Shown here: positions 25,744-37,200 of the stretch, in pieces
Numbering within the stretch: position 1 is the first letter of the stretch
Layout of the letters: each line of letters starts with the position of its first letter
From: Anaerobacillus sp. CMMVII
GTDB taxonomy: Bacteria; Bacillota; Bacilli; Bacillales; Anaerobacillaceae
Assembly: GCF_025377685.1 (NCBI RefSeq)
Contig: NZ_JACEHK010000006.1
Span: forward strand, 62,001 to 126,000
DNA length: 64,000 nt
Direction of reading: 5' to 3'
The notes under the pieces: model-generated
Databases searched by the model: none
Seen by the model: the letters and a program-made list of their open reading frames with translations, nothing else
What the model was told of the DNA's origin: nothing
Translations under genes and position numbers: made by a program

Positions 25744-26835
25744 ATGAAAGAGAAAATACATTATACACAATTGGCTGTTACTGTCTACATGATACAATCA
25801 GGAGTGATTTTGTTTGCGTTGCCACGTCTAGTGGCTGAGGCATTTGGGACTAATGGCTGGCTAGGTGTCTTAATATTATCAAGCATCGTCCTTGTTAATC
25901 TATATTTAATTATTCTCGTTTATAAGAAAGGCAACGGTCAGTCGGTCTTTGCTATTTTAGAAGCGAGCTTACCAAAGATCCTATTGTATCCGCTTTATCT
26001 CTATATCATTATTTCTTGTGGGTTGCTTGGAGTATTTGTTGCAAAAAATTATACCTTACTCATCCAATTAACGATGTTTCCTGAGGTCAATCCGAACCAT
26101 TTACTTTTTTTGTTTCTAATTGTTGCGATGTATTTCGTTAGTAAGGGCATTTATAACATGGCTAAGATCACTGTCATTTGCTTTTTGTACACGATATGGA
26201 CGACCTTTTTGCTTTTGATCGTAATTGAAGAATTTAGCTTCCTGCGAATGACCTCATTTTTATTACAAAATGCCACAGATCCAATCGGGATGGGCTTAGA
26301 GGCCTATTCGGCATTTTTAGGTTTTGAACTAGTCTTATTTATGTTTCCCTATCTTCAACGAGATGGAACGTTCGGGAAGGCAATTGTTGTTGGTCACTTG
26401 TTTACAACCTTTATCTATACGGTTGTATGCTACGTAGCGATGGGTTTTTTTAGTTTTGAACAGTTAACAAACATTTTATATCCAGTCCAAGTAATTCTGA
26501 AATTTATGGAAACCCCGATGATTGAACGAATTGAAAATTTTGTCTTTGCGATTTTTCTTCTCAAAATTTTAGTTACGGTTGTCTTTTATCACTGGGTCGC
26601 CCTTGAAGTTACCAAACAATTTTTTAAGAAAGCGAAGGAAAGTAAGCTTATTTCCTTTTTATTTCTAGGCACATTTTTAGTTGCAATAATCCCAACGATC
26701 CAGCGTGAGGTGAATGAGATTTTTGCGATGGTGGTAAATCCCTATATCGTTTTCACATTTTGTTTTCCTTTATTATTACTTTTTTTGCTTTGGATACAGG
26801 CAAAGAAAGCAAGGAGGCAAAAAGATGTTGCATAA
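25744..26835 (+). CDS. Spore germination receptor subunit B (GerB family permease)
   Basis: 363 residues and about ten membrane segments; it starts KEKIHYTQLAVTVYMIQSGV and continues FALPRLVAEAFGTNGWLGVL, which is the endospore germination permease (APC-superfamily-like) pattern. GerB subunits are thought to sense amino acid or nucleoside germinants. It starts 14 bases after gerA with AAAGGAG upstream, and its 3' end overlaps the gerC start by 11 bases. Confidence 0.92.
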   Translation: MKEKIHYTQLAVTVYMIQSGVILFALPRLVAEAFGTNGWLGVLILSSIVLVNLYLIILVYKKGNGQSVFAILEASLPKILLYPLYLYIIISCGLLGVFVAKNYTLLIQLTMFPEVNPNHLLFLFLIVAMYFVSKGIYNMAKITVICFLYTIWTTFLLLIVIEEFSFLRMTSFLLQNATDPIGMGLEAYSAFLGFELVLFMFPYLQRDGTFGKAIVVGHLFTTFIYTVVCYVAMGFFSFEQLTNILYPVQVILKFMETPMIERIENFVFAIFLLKILVTVVFYHWVALEVTKQFFKKAKESKLISFLFLGTFLVAIIPTIQREVNEIFAMVVNPYIVFTFCFPLLLLFLLWIQAKKARRQKDVA

Positions 26836-27945
26836 ACTACTTCTGGCTATCATTGCATTTTGTATTTTACTAACCGGCTGTGCTCAACAACGAATTGTTG
26901 AGGACTTAGGGTTTATCAATAGTGTTAGTTTTGACCTCAATAAATCAGAGGATGCAGAAAAAGAAGGTGTACTAGTAGTTACGATTTCTATGCCACAGGT
27001 AGCTGCAGCTGTTGAAAGCGACCGAGTCGTTCTTACAACTACCGCAAATACGAGTAAAGAAGGTCGCTCGCAACTAGCGAGGCAAACGGAGCTTGTTTTA
27101 GTTAGTGGACAATTACGTAGTGTTCTATTTAGTGACGATTTAGCGGAAAGAGGCTTTCTCGATACAATTGACACTTTGAAGCGTGACCACACAATTGGCC
27201 TAAATGTAAAAGTTATCGTCGTAAACGGATCAGGTAAAGAACTACTTATGAGTGAGTTTCCTGCGCATCCTAGAGTTGGACGATATATCTATGAAATGAT
27301 TGAAAAGGAAGCATTAACCCATGTGACCGTTGAAACTTCGCTGTATCACTTTGTTCGAGATTATCATGACGATGGGATTGACCCAATGGTTCCAATTATA
27401 AAAAAGGTAAGGAAGAAATTATTATCAATGGAATTGGGTTATTTAATGGTGATAGATTAGTTATGCAAGTAACCCCAAAAGATGGGCGTGTTTTTATGAT
27501 GCTGCACGGGGATTATTTAGGTGGCGCCATCACGACAAAAATGAAATTGAAAGAAGAGCCAAAGCAAGACGACTATTTATTTTTGACATTTGCTACATTG
27601 GAATCAGAACGGAAAGTCAACGTGAAATCACCTAAAGAGATAGAGGTTGAGTTAAACGTAAAAGGTGCGATTGAAGAATATACAGGTGTCTTAGAACTGT
27701 CAGATGATGAAGTACAAAAAGAGATTGAGGCAAATATAGCTACTTATATTAAGGAAACTGGTGAAAAGATTATTCGTGAAATGCAAGAAAAGCAAACGGA
27801 TAGCTTAGGATTCGGGCAATATGTACGGAACAAATCGAGTTATCAAGAATGGAACGGTCTAAAGTGGAAAGAAGAAATTTACCCAGATGCTCAGATTACG
27901 ATCAATGCGAATGTAAAAATAAAAGGATTTGGAAGTGTAAAATAA
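26825..27945 (+). pseudogene. Spore germination lipoprotein (Ger(x)C family), one frameshift
   Basis: The product begins with a lipoprotein signal (HKLLLAIIAFCILLTGCAQQ, lipobox LTGC with Cys 19) and contains IVEDLGFINSVSFDL and VETSLYHFVRDYHDDGIDPMVP as in GerC proteins. A single-base deletion at about 27405 (AAAAAGG run) shifts the frame; the correct continuation reads IIINGIGLFNGDRLVMQVTP and runs to 27945. The joined protein is about 373 residues, normal for GerC. An intact A-B-C order means the receptor is probably functional and this is a sequence error. Confidence 0.88.
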
Positions 27946-28081
27946 TTATCGCCAGACAGCTAATTCATTATTTTGGCTATTAGCTTCTATATGTAGTTTC
28001 GTAGCTGTAACTGGTGTTTTTTCATATTTCAAATGATAACGGGAATAGTAAAGTAAGTAATATAGTGGAGGGTGAGGTTAC

Positions 28082-28461
28082 ATGGAAGTTAAAGAACATG
28101 AAACGAAAAGTATCTTTAATAAATTAACTGATAAAGTTAGTACGATTTTCGAAACCTTTAACGAGATGATGCGTAAAGGAGTAAAATAAAAGATATCATT
28201 GACATGGTGAAAGATCACGAAAATACACAAAAAACAAGTAAAACTCTGTTAGGGATTACTTATGATTTTTATAAATTGCAGCTAAATGATCTGAATTTTC
28301 GGTTGGAAACAAAACCAGGTGTAATAGAGCAGATCCTTTATTTTAAAGTTTACACATCAGACCATGAGGTGCTTACATATCGTTCTTATGAAGATGGGAT
28401 TACGTTAGAGGATCAAGTAAAAACTGAACATTTACCTGAAATTGTAAAGCAAAATAGGTAG
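28082..28461 (+). pseudogene. Small hypothetical protein, probably one gene with a frameshift
   Basis: A 35-codon frame starts at ATG 28082 behind GGAGGGTGAGG and stops at 28189. A second frame from 28204 to 28461 begins inside what would be its continuation. Adding one A in the AAAATAAAA stretch near 28185 joins them as one protein of about 126 residues (MEVKEHETKSIFNKLTDKVS ... EMMRKGVKIKDIIDMVKDHE ...). It is soluble and charged; I do not recognise it. If the shift is real, two small proteins result, the second without a good ribosome site. Confidence 0.5.
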
Positions 28462-28464
28462 TGT

Positions 28465-28515
28465 AAAAAAAGATATCAACTGCTAGCAGATAGATAGCGG
28501 TTGATATCTTTTTTT
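28465..28515 (+). terminator. Rho-independent terminator
   Basis: AAAAAAAGATATCAAC...GCT pairs with AGCGGTTGATATCTTTTTTT; the stem is over 15 bases and ends in a T run. It follows the hypothetical gene directly. Confidence 0.92.
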
Positions 28516-28621
28516 AGATAGTAAATTCGCACATTTGTTTTAAAATTGGACGAACTTCGGTTCATTAGCTTATACTCCAAACATCGCCTTTACATAGTGT
28601 AATTGTAAAGGAGGGATAGAG

Positions 28622-28828
28622 ATGAGTAATAGACGTATTGATCGTCGGGACCGTCATGATCGCAGAGACAAACGTGATCGCCGTAGAAAACATCGTAGAA
28701 GAGGGATTGATGGTGCCTTTAATTTTCGTTGTTGTTTTGTAGGTAGCCGATATCAAGTGGATTTCTCCAATGTAACTGAGCCATGTGTACCAGAAGAGGT
28801 AAGTCCGTTTCTCCACTGTGGTTGTTAA
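28622..28828 (+). CDS. Arginine-rich, cysteine-tailed small protein, possibly spore-associated
   Basis: 68 residues with a strong AAAGGAGGG site. The first 27 residues are nearly all Arg, Asp, His and Lys in an RRDRHDRRDKRDRRRKHRRR pattern. The C-terminal half has a globular look with four cysteines (RCCF near residue 37 and the terminal HCGC). Extreme basic low-complexity regions joined to Cys motifs are common in spore coat or core proteins, but I cannot assign a family. It has its own terminator. The acidic Asp in every few positions argues against a simple DNA-binding tail. Confidence 0.75.
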   Translation: MSNRRIDRRDRHDRRDKRDRRRKHRRRGIDGAFNFRCCFVGSRYQVDFSNVTEPCVPEEVSPFLHCGC

Positions 28829-28834
28829 GCTTTT

Positions 28835-28864
28835 AAAGAACACTTGCTAATGCAAGTGTTCTTT
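28835..28864 (+). terminator. Rho-independent terminator after the Arg-rich gene
   Basis: AAAGAACACTTGC / GCAAGTGTTCTTT perfect 13-base stem with a 4-base loop and T-rich tail. Confidence 0.95.
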
Positions 28865-28948
28865 CTTTATAATTTATATTTGATTAGTTTTTAATATTAC
28901 TTAATACCGTAATAACCATAACGTGCGGGGTTATAGGAGGATTTTTTT

Positions 28949-30218
28949 GTGAACGACGTCTTAAGCGGGTTAATAAATAATATATTTTTCATTCTCTTTC
29001 CTCTTTTATATACCAGTTATTTATAAATGATACAAAAGGATACTTTTTCCACAATAATAAAATGATCCTTACGCTTCTTTATTCCATTTCTATTACCCTA
29101 TGTATCCTTTTTCCATATCAGTTAATGGTACCAGAAGGCTTTCAGTTTGATTTACGACAAATACCGTTAATTATCGGTGCTTTGTATGGTGGCTATCATA
29201 TCGCGTGGTGGTTATTTTTGGTTTCTGCAATTGTAAGGTATTTAACCGGTAGTGGTGGTGAAGGTTTATACCTAGCTCTTATTAATCAATTTGCTATTTT
29301 TCTTTTTGTTCCATTAGCAAAAGAATATTATTTTAAACTAAGGTATCATAAGCGCGTATTTGCTATTTCATTTATCGCTCTATTATCTCTGTTTTTTAAT
29401 GCTATTGTAGGTTGGGTTTTCTTTCATGATCCGTTTTATGAGGCATGGGATTTTTGGGGAATGTTAATGCTAACCAATTTATCTTTACAGCTATTACGGC
29501 TATTTTTATTGAACAGATTATTAAAAATAATTACATTCAACAAAATATTGGTAAAAACGAAAAATTAGATATGGTTAGCCACCTAGCTGCATCAATCTCA
29601 CATGAAATTAGAAACCCGCTACAAGTAATTAAAGGATTTATCCAGTTCCTAAAGACAGATGAACATGATAGTGAGAGACAAAAAGATTTTTTGAACATTA
29701 TGGAAAAAGAGGTATCTTCAGCTGAACAGATTATTAGCGATTATTTAACATTTGCAAAACCTACATACGATAAAGTTGAAGTCATAGATATGAAAGCAGA
29801 GATTGAAAATGTCATTAATATTATCCAGCCTTATGCAAATTATTCATCTGTAAATGTGATCTGTGAAGAACTAGTTGAAGGAACTTATATTCGGGGAGAT
29901 CGTCAAAAATTGAAGCAATGTTTAGTAAACATTGCTAGGAATTGTATAGAATCAATGCCTGATGGGGGAGAACTGAGGGTTCGGACTGAAGTGAAAAAGC
30001 AGAACTTACTAATTACAATGAAAGATACTGGCTTTGGTATGACGAAGGAACAAATTCAAAGATTAGGAGAACCGTATTTTTCGACGAATGAAAACGGGAC
30101 AGGCTTAGGTATGATGGTTGTGTATAGTATTATTAAAAATATGAAAGGGACACTAACTGTTGATTCCGAAGTAGGGATAGGAACTTTTTTTTCTATTGAG
30201 TTTCCATTAAAAAGCTAG
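28949..30218 (+). pseudogene. Membrane sensor histidine kinase with 5TM-LytS-type sensor (KinB-like), two frameshifts
   Basis: Translation starts at GTG 28949 behind ATAGGAGG. The N-terminal part is membrane-embedded (LSGLINNIFFILFPLLY; LRQIPLIIGALYGGYHIAWW; LTGSGGEGLYLALINQ), as in the 5TM-5TMR_LYT sensor. It is followed by a HisKA domain with the phospho-acceptor in AASISHEIRNPLQVIKGFIQ and an ATPase domain (QCLVNIARNCIESMPDGG, GFGMT, GTGLGMMVVYSI). Single-base deletions near 29022 and 29477 split it. Joined length is about 423 residues. This architecture is typical of sporulation or phosphorelay kinases; no response regulator lies beside it. Confidence 0.82.
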
Positions 30219-30309
30219 GGAGAGTCGTAAATATGTAATGAATTACCAACCATCTAAAATGACTTAGTAAATAACAAGGGCTTTCGTAGCTCTTTTTTTT
30301 ATGCTCTTT

Positions 30310-30440
30310 TCTAATAGATTGTTGCTATTAGCTTTTTGGTCGTAACAAAGCGAATGTTTGGTTCTTTTCGCTTTGGGTGAAGCTTATTTATTCTCTAAAG
30401 ACGACTTAAAGCAACAAAATTTACGGAAATTAGCCTATTT
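30310..30440 (+). repeat. Palindromic twin-hairpin element, copy C
   Basis: GCTTTTTGGTCGT (30331-30343) and ACGACTTAAAGC (30401-30412) form the outer arms around a degenerate twin-hairpin core and GAAGCTTATTTATTCTC. One arm of the inner 19-base palindrome of copy B is missing. Flanks (CTTTTCTAATAGATTGTT before, AAATTTACGGAAATTAGCC after) match copy B in outline. The rest of 30219-30665 shows no gene. Confidence 0.8.
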
Positions 30441-30665
30441 TTAATCTAAATAGTAGACAATCATTCTAGTATAGAAACCATTTGGCTGAACATAACATCG
30501 TAAATTGGTTTCAGCTCTGAAAGCAAACGTAGGGGACAATAATAATATTATGTAAACTAATTGATAAACTATCACGAACAGTAAGCCAAACACTTCCTTT
30601 AACTTCCCCCTTTACAAAGCAAACGTACATTCTCTATAATTTACTAGAAGAGAGGTGTGGTTGAT

Positions 30666-32948
30666 TTGCTAAAAAAATTATCGCTCCAACAATTTATTAA
30701 GGAACTACGGGACGACGAAAATGTTGTTTATTGGCACGAAATTGCCGGTCAAGCGGCCAAAACCGTTCCGTTCTCGGCTAGTTTAGATAAAAGAATTATT
30801 GATGCGCTTAAAACAAGAGGCATCCATGAATTATATACACATCAAGGTACGGCATATGAGCTCGCTCGCACTGGAAAAAGTTTTACGGCGATCACTCCAA
30901 CAGCTTCTGGAAAAACCCTTTGCTATAATTTGCCAGTGTTACAGCAAATTTGTGAGGATCCGACGAGTCGAGCATTATATATTTTTCCAACGAAAGCGCT
31001 CGCTCAAGATCAGCGTAGTGAATTAAACGAAATCATTGAGAAGATCGGTGCAGATATCAAGGGCTTCACTTATGATGGAGACACCGCTCCGAATATACGC
31101 CAAGTGGTACGGAAGGCTGGTCATATCGTCATTACAAATCCAGACATGCTTCATTCGGCAATATTACCGCATCATACGAAATGGGTATCCTTATTTGAAA
31201 ATCTTAAATATGTCGTGATTGATGAACTTCATACATATCGTGGTGTTTTTGGAAGTCATGTCGCTAATGTCATTCGGCGCTTGAAACGAATTTGTGCTTA
31301 TTATGGTAGTGATCCTATTTTTATATGTACGTCAGCGACGATTGCCAACCCCAAGGAGTTAAGTGAAAACTTAACAGGGAAAGAGATGACGGTCATAAAT
31401 AATAACGGGGCTCCAAGAGGCAAAAAGCATTTTGTTTTTTATAACCCACCGATTGTCAACAAACCACTACAAATCAGAAAAAGCACTACTGTTGAAGTAA
31501 AGCGACTTGCTTCGAAACTACTAAAGAACAACATAAAAACGATTGTATTTGCTAGAAGTAGGGTACGGGTAGAAATTATCTTAAGTCACCTTCAAGAGTT
31601 AGTTGCTAAAGAACTTGGCAAGAAGTCAATCAGAGGGTACCGTGGTGGATACCTACCAAAGCAGCGCCGTGAGATTGAGCATGGATTACGTAATGGCGAC
31701 ATTAAAGGGGTTGTCAGCACAAATGCACTTGAATTGGGTGTGGACATTGGCCAACTTCAAGCATGTGTCATGACTGGTTACCCGGGGTCGATTGCGAGTG
31801 TTTGGCAACAAGCAGGCCGTGCGGGGCGCCGGCATGATGAAGCGTTAATTATCATGGTTGCCAATTCAAATCCAATCGATCAATTTTTAGTGCAGCAGCC
31901 TGAGTATTTCTTTGAAGCTACACCAGAACATGCGAGAATTAATCCCGATAATTTAATTATTTTGGTCGATCACCTAAAGTGTGCAGCTTATGAGCTACCT
32001 TTTAAACAAGGTGATTTATTTGATGGGGTTGACGTAGAGGATGTGCTTCATTTCTTAACAGAAGAACAAGTGTTGCATCATCAACAAAATAAGTGGTTTT
32101 GGATGAATGAATCGTTCCCAGCCCATAACATTAGTTTGCGTTCAGCTGCTCAAGAGAACGTAATTATTATTGATCAAACAGATGTAGCCAACGCCGAGGT
32201 TATTGGTGAGATGGACACCTTTAGCGCAATGACCTTACTTCATGACGAGGCTTTGTATCTTCATGAGGGAACACAATACCAAGTGGAGAAATTAGATTGG
32301 GAAGAAAAAAAGGCATTTGTAAGAGAAGTAGATGTTGATTATTTTACTGATGCGAATTTAGCTGTTCAACTTAAGGTATTAGAGGTGGATAAACAAAAAA
32401 CACACTCAAGCTGTTCGATTGAATTTGGCGATGTAACCGTAAATGCGATGGCAACGATCTTTAAGAAGATTAAATTGTCGACCTTTGAAACGATCGGATC
32501 GGGACCAATTCACTTACCAGAGCAGGAACTCCATACAAATGCTACTTGGATTCAATTTGAAGAAAGTGTCCAAGTAGAAATTGGAAAAGAAGCATTAGAA
32601 AATGCCTTGATCGGTCTTTCTCATGTTTTACAAGCGGTAGCTAGCGTCTATGTGATGTGCGACCGTAATGACCTTCGCGCAGTTCCACAAATGAAGGCTG
32701 TCCATTCAGGAAAACCAACAATTTTCCTTTATGATCGTTATCCAGGTGGTGTTGGTTTAAGTGACGATGTGTATAAACACATCAGTGTCATATTAGAACG
32801 GACAAAGCAATACATCCAAGCTTGTTCGTGTGAAGACGGATGTCCTTCTTGTGTAGGTGTTGGCTCGAAAGAAGCGACAAAACAGCTTTCGTTATCATTA
32901 TTATCGAGACTTATAGAGGTGAGCGAGATCGATGTCATTAAAAAGTAA
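30666..32948 (+). CDS. mrfA: DEAD/DEAH-box helicase with DUF1998, mitomycin repair factor A
   Basis: About 760 residues, homologous to B. subtilis YprA/MrfA. Walker A is TASGKT near residue 80, the DExH box is in YVVIDELHTYRG, motif III is CTSATI, and the helicase C domain has STNALELGVDIG and QQAGRAGRR. The C-terminal MrfA domain carries a Cys cluster, CSCEDGCPSC, that binds zinc. MrfA unwinds DNA in a UvrA-independent pathway that repairs mitomycin C adducts. I chose TTG 30666 (AGAGGTG eight bases before) over the GTG at 30657. It overlaps mrfB by 17 bases. Confidence 0.93.
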   Translation: MLKKLSLQQFIKELRDDENVVYWHEIAGQAAKTVPFSASLDKRIIDALKTRGIHELYTHQGTAYELARTGKSFTAITPTASGKTLCYNLPVLQQICEDPTSRALYIFPTKALAQDQRSELNEIIEKIGADIKGFTYDGDTAPNIRQVVRKAGHIVITNPDMLHSAILPHHTKWVSLFENLKYVVIDELHTYRGVFGSHVANVIRRLKRICAYYGSDPIFICTSATIANPKELSENLTGKEMTVINNNGAPRGKKHFVFYNPPIVNKPLQIRKSTTVEVKRLASKLLKNNIKTIVFARSRVRVEIILSHLQELVAKELGKKSIRGYRGGYLPKQRREIEHGLRNGDIKGVVSTNALELGVDIGQLQACVMTGYPGSIASVWQQAGRAGRRHDEALIIMVANSNPIDQFLVQQPEYFFEATPEHARINPDNLIILVDHLKCAAYELPFKQGDLFDGVDVEDVLHFLTEEQVLHHQQNKWFWMNESFPAHNISLRSAAQENVIIIDQTDVANAEVIGEMDTFSAMTLLHDEALYLHEGTQYQVEKLDWEEKKAFVREVDVDYFTDANLAVQLKVLEVDKQKTHSSCSIEFGDVTVNAMATIFKKIKLSTFETIGSGPIHLPEQELHTNATWIQFEESVQVEIGKEALENALIGLSHVLQAVASVYVMCDRNDLRAVPQMKAVHSGKPTIFLYDRYPGGVGLSDDVYKHISVILERTKQYIQACSCEDGCPSCVGVGSKEATKQLSLSLLSRLIEVSEIDVIKK

Positions 32949-34158
32949 GTTGTCTCGAATGAAAGGGCATATGCAATTATCAGAAAAGCCCGAGCGACCA
33001 CAGGAGACGAAACAAACAGGTGATGGTCAGGATTGGTCGAGCATAAACGGGCAACTGCTCTTTTTAGAAGAGCAGTGGACGGTTTATCGGGAATTGGAAT
33101 ATCCGCTCAATTACCAATTAGGATCCCACCGTTTTTCTGAGCTAAAAGAGGTTGTTCAGCTTTGGAATGAGAGTGGTCTAACACATCCGCTAGCAACAAA
33201 TGGACTAAGTGGGGATCAATTAATTTTCTTTGATACAGAAACCACAGGACTTGGAACAGGTACAGGGAATACGATTTTTTTACTAGGCTATTGTCATGTT
33301 GAAGGCGATGTTGTCAAGGTAAAGCAGTTTTTTCTTCCGGGACCAGCGCATGAAGCGGCTATGTACTACCACTTTTTACATGATGTGAAGGACCTGTCCA
33401 ACCTTGTCACCTATAACGGCAAGGCTTTTGACTGGCCACAGGTAAAAACACGGCATACGTTAGTACGAGATCAGGTCCCTCATTTACCGAAGTTTGGTCA
33501 TTATGATTTACTCCACGCTTCAAGAAGACTGTGGAAAGACACACTACCATCGTGCCGTCTATCTATTGTTGAAAAAGAGATTTTAGATATAAACAGAGAA
33601 GGTGATACTCCTGGCAGCTTGGCTCCTTTGTTGTATTTTGATTACCTTAGGGAGAAAGATCCAACAATCATTGAAGGTGTGTTGCGACATAATGAGATGG
33701 ATGTTTTGGGACTTATCGTCCTTTATATTAAGCTTTCAAAAAAAATATTAAATAAGACAGCAAACACCTTTCATGAAACCTATGAAATCGCACGGTGGTT
33801 TGAAAAAGAAAAAGAACTCAAAACAGCGATGAGTTTATATGATTATGTAGCAAAAAGTCAATCTAGCAGGCAAAATGAAGCGATCTTTGCGTTAGGAATG
33901 CTTTTGAAAAAAGATAAACAGCTCGAAGAAGCGATCGAATGCTTCGTGTTATTAGCGGAAAAAGAAACGAGTGCTTCTGTAAAAGCGTGTATTGAACTAG
34001 CGAAAATTTATGAACATCAATTCAAAGACTTAAAAAAAGCAATTCATTATACGGAACTTGCCTACAATCGCCAAAAACTAATAGCGAGGATCCTAAAAGA
34101 GAAAAAACTTCTCGATGATTTAAGGGTAAGAATCGAACGTTTAAATAAAAAGCGGTAA
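32932..34158 (+). CDS. mrfB: RNase H-like exonuclease, mitomycin repair factor B
   Basis: 408 residues, like B. subtilis YprB/MrfB. The DEDD exonuclease core (about residues 95-280) has FFDTETTGLGTGTGNTIFLL, VTYNGKAFDWPQVKTRHTL and RHNEMDVLGLIVLYI. The C-terminal third is a TPR-like helical repeat region (AIFALGMLLKKDKQLEEAIE, ACIELAKIYEHQFKDLKKAI). MrfB acts with MrfA to remove mitomycin-damaged strand. The start lies inside the mrfA coding region, which indicates coupled translation. Confidence 0.92.
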   Translation: MSLKSKLSRMKGHMQLSEKPERPQETKQTGDGQDWSSINGQLLFLEEQWTVYRELEYPLNYQLGSHRFSELKEVVQLWNESGLTHPLATNGLSGDQLIFFDTETTGLGTGTGNTIFLLGYCHVEGDVVKVKQFFLPGPAHEAAMYYHFLHDVKDLSNLVTYNGKAFDWPQVKTRHTLVRDQVPHLPKFGHYDLLHASRRLWKDTLPSCRLSIVEKEILDINREGDTPGSLAPLLYFDYLREKDPTIIEGVLRHNEMDVLGLIVLYIKLSKKILNKTANTFHETYEIARWFEKEKELKTAMSLYDYVAKSQSSRQNEAIFALGMLLKKDKQLEEAIECFVLLAEKETSASVKACIELAKIYEHQFKDLKKAIHYTELAYNRQKLIARILKEKKLLDDLRVRIERLNKKR

Positions 34159-34200
34159 AAACATCACTAGTTAAGAAGATATTGATGATTTTACCGCTTT
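34149..34200 (+). terminator. Rho-independent terminator of mrfAB
   Basis: AAAGCGGTAAAA (overlapping the mrfB stop codon) pairs with TTTTACCGCTTT after a 28-base loop; a T-rich run follows. Confidence 0.8.
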
Positions 34201-34238
34201 ATCTTTGCTATAGTAGATAGGTAAGGATGGTGGATATA

Positions 34239-37200
34239 GTGATTAAAGAAAAACAACTAACTAGACTAGAGGGAACATTTCCTTTTTCAAAAGAAGAACA
34301 AAACGATTGGTGAAGCTGCACGAGAAAAAAAGCACTGGAATGTTTGAAGTGGCTTTTTGTGGACACTTTTCTGCTGGGAAATCAACAATCCTAAATACAT
34401 TATTAGGAGCGGAAGTTCTTCCCACAAGCCCAATCCCCACTAGTGCTAATATAATTGAAATCAAAAATGGGCTACAAGGTTTAACTGTTCATGCTAAAGA
34501 ATCCCAACCAAAAGTGTGGCAAGGAGAAATTCCTTGGACAAAAGTTAGAGAGTGGGGGATGAACGGCGGTGAGATTACCAAAATGACGATTACGGCGCCC
34601 TTGCCGTTCCTTGGTGAGCATAGCTGTATTCTAGATACTCCTGGAGTTGATTCAACGGATGAGACGCACGAAGCGGTGACAGTTGAACAGCTTTATACAA
34701 CAGATGCGATTGTTTATGTGATGGACTATAACCATGTTCAATCAGAAACAAATTTATATTTTTTAAAACAATTAACGTTGGAAAAAAAGTTGATTTATAT
34801 TGTTATTAACCAAATCGATAAACATAACGAAGCGGAAATTCCCTTTTCATTGTTTAAGAAATCGATTGAAGAAGTCTTCGCTCGTTGGGATATTAAGTAT
34901 TTTGGACTATATTTTACGTCGATGAAAAACACGGAGCATCCCCTAAATCAATTTTCGTTACTAGAAAAGCAACTTAAGGGCTTGTTGTTTCAAAGTAAAC
35001 AGGTCACCGAAGGATCTCAGTTAAGACTAGAGCATGGATTTTATCAAGCTGTTTTGCATAGGCTTCAAGATGAGCAGCAAGAAATGACGCTTGAGTTAAT
35101 CAGTGAGATGAAGGAAAAGGGCTACGATATTGAACAATTATCTGAAGGAGAAAAGCTAACCTCTCAAATGATTTCACTCAGAAACTTCGAGGAAGAGCTG
35201 TGGGGGCAGTTCGATCAAGAGCTTGGTACATTGTTTAAAAATGTTACGTTATTTCCAGCAATAACAACTGATTTGGCTCGTGATTGGATTGAAAGTTTAC
35301 AGCCTGGTTTCAAAGTCGGTTTACTTTTCTCGAAAAAGAAAACGCTCGAGGAACAGGAAAGGCGTCTACAAAAGCTCGTTAATGAACTACAAGATAAGGT
35401 CAAATCTCAACTGGTCTTTCATGTTCAAAGCTATTTTCAGAAGGTCGATCGAACACAACTTTCTAATGTCGATGCTTTTGAAGAGGCCTATAGTAACCTG
35501 CCATACTTTGTCACCAAGGAGTTACTCAAAGAGCGTGTCTTAACCGCTCATGCTAGCCGTGAGTATGTTTTTACCTTCACCGGAGAAATTACCAATACGA
35601 TTATAAAGGAAGTAAAAGCAAAGGCAAAAGCTTTAGTAGACATACAAATCTCGGGGATTAAACCCTATATAAATGAAGAGATAAAGAAGCTAGAGAACAA
35701 GCTAGCTAAGAACAAAGAAATTCAAGAATATAACATCAGGATAGAAAATGTAAAAGAGTCTTATCAAGAACTGTTAGAAAAAGTACAAAAGCGTTTAGAA
35801 CAATTACCGCTTGATCGTAAGTTTTATGAACAGCTGAACCAGGCAATGCAAGGAACATATCCAGATCGTAAAAATGCTTTTACAAAGGTCATTTTTGAAA
35901 ATGATAGCGTGATTAATACTGAGACAATTATTAAGAATAAGGAAGTGGCAATTAGCTTTTCGGAGGATGACACAGCTCGTTGGTTAGAAAACATAAAAAA
36001 TACGTTACTGAAATTTCAAAAGACTAGCCTATTGGCACAGGAACGGGATCACCTTCTTGAGAGGATTGGCCGTTATGAAAAGCAAAACTATATTGTTTCA
36101 TTATTTGGTGCCTTTAGTGCAGGGAAATCTAGCTTTGCGAACGCTCTTTTAGGAGACAATGTTTTACCGGTTTCTCCACATCCGACAACTGCTACTGTTA
36201 GTACTGTGCAAAAATCAACGGCAGAACATCCTCATGGGACTGTTGTTGTGACTTTAAAATCACAACAAAGCTTGAATGAGGAAATTGTCACTGTCGCTGA
36301 GCAAATTGATCTGAAGCTAACACTAAAAACGCTTCACACTTGGAAGCCATCAATGAAGGACTTTATTTCAAGTTGGCAAAAAACATATGCGGAGTATTTA
36401 GTCACGATCCAGACTAGTACAGAGGAAAGTGAATGGACATTAGGGACAGACTTATATGTTTCACTAGAAGAATTGCAAGGTTTCGTAGCAGATGAAAGTA
36501 AGGCGTGTTTAATTGAAAAGGTTCATATCTATTACGATGCACCAATTACTCTAAAAGGGATTGTCTTAGTTGATACACCTGGTGTGAACTCAATTCATGG
36601 TCGACATACGAATGTGGCTTTCCAACAAATGAGATCTTCTGACGCGATTTTTTATTTAACCTACTATAATCATGCTTTTTCGAAGGCGGATCAATACTTT
36701 TTACAACAATGGCGAAAGTAAACGAAAGTTTTCAGCAAGATAAATTGTATTTTATTATTAATGCTGCTGACTTAGCTAGTAGTGAAGGTGAGTTACACGG
36801 TGTAAGAAAGCATGTTTATGATCAACTAGTTAGAAATGGTCTTGAAGAACCGCGCCTTTATCATTTATCTAGTAAAGAGGGGCTGCTTGATAAAAAGCAG
36901 GGAACCGATCAAGAAACGAGCTTTTCACAGTTTGAGTGTGCGTTTTATGATTATACGATCTTAGAATTGAAGCAGCTTAGCGTGACCCTGATTACAAATG
37001 AACTAAAGCAATTTATCAATAAAGCAAATGATAGTATCAGTTTCATGAAGGAAGAAACCGTCATAAAAGAGCAAAAACATCAACAGTTTAAGGATATTGT
37101 TGCTACCCAAATGAAAAAAGTAGATAGCTCTTCGTTTGCCTATGCAACGCGCGATGTGCTTCATGAATTTGAACAGTTAGTCCTCTATTTACGAGAAAGA

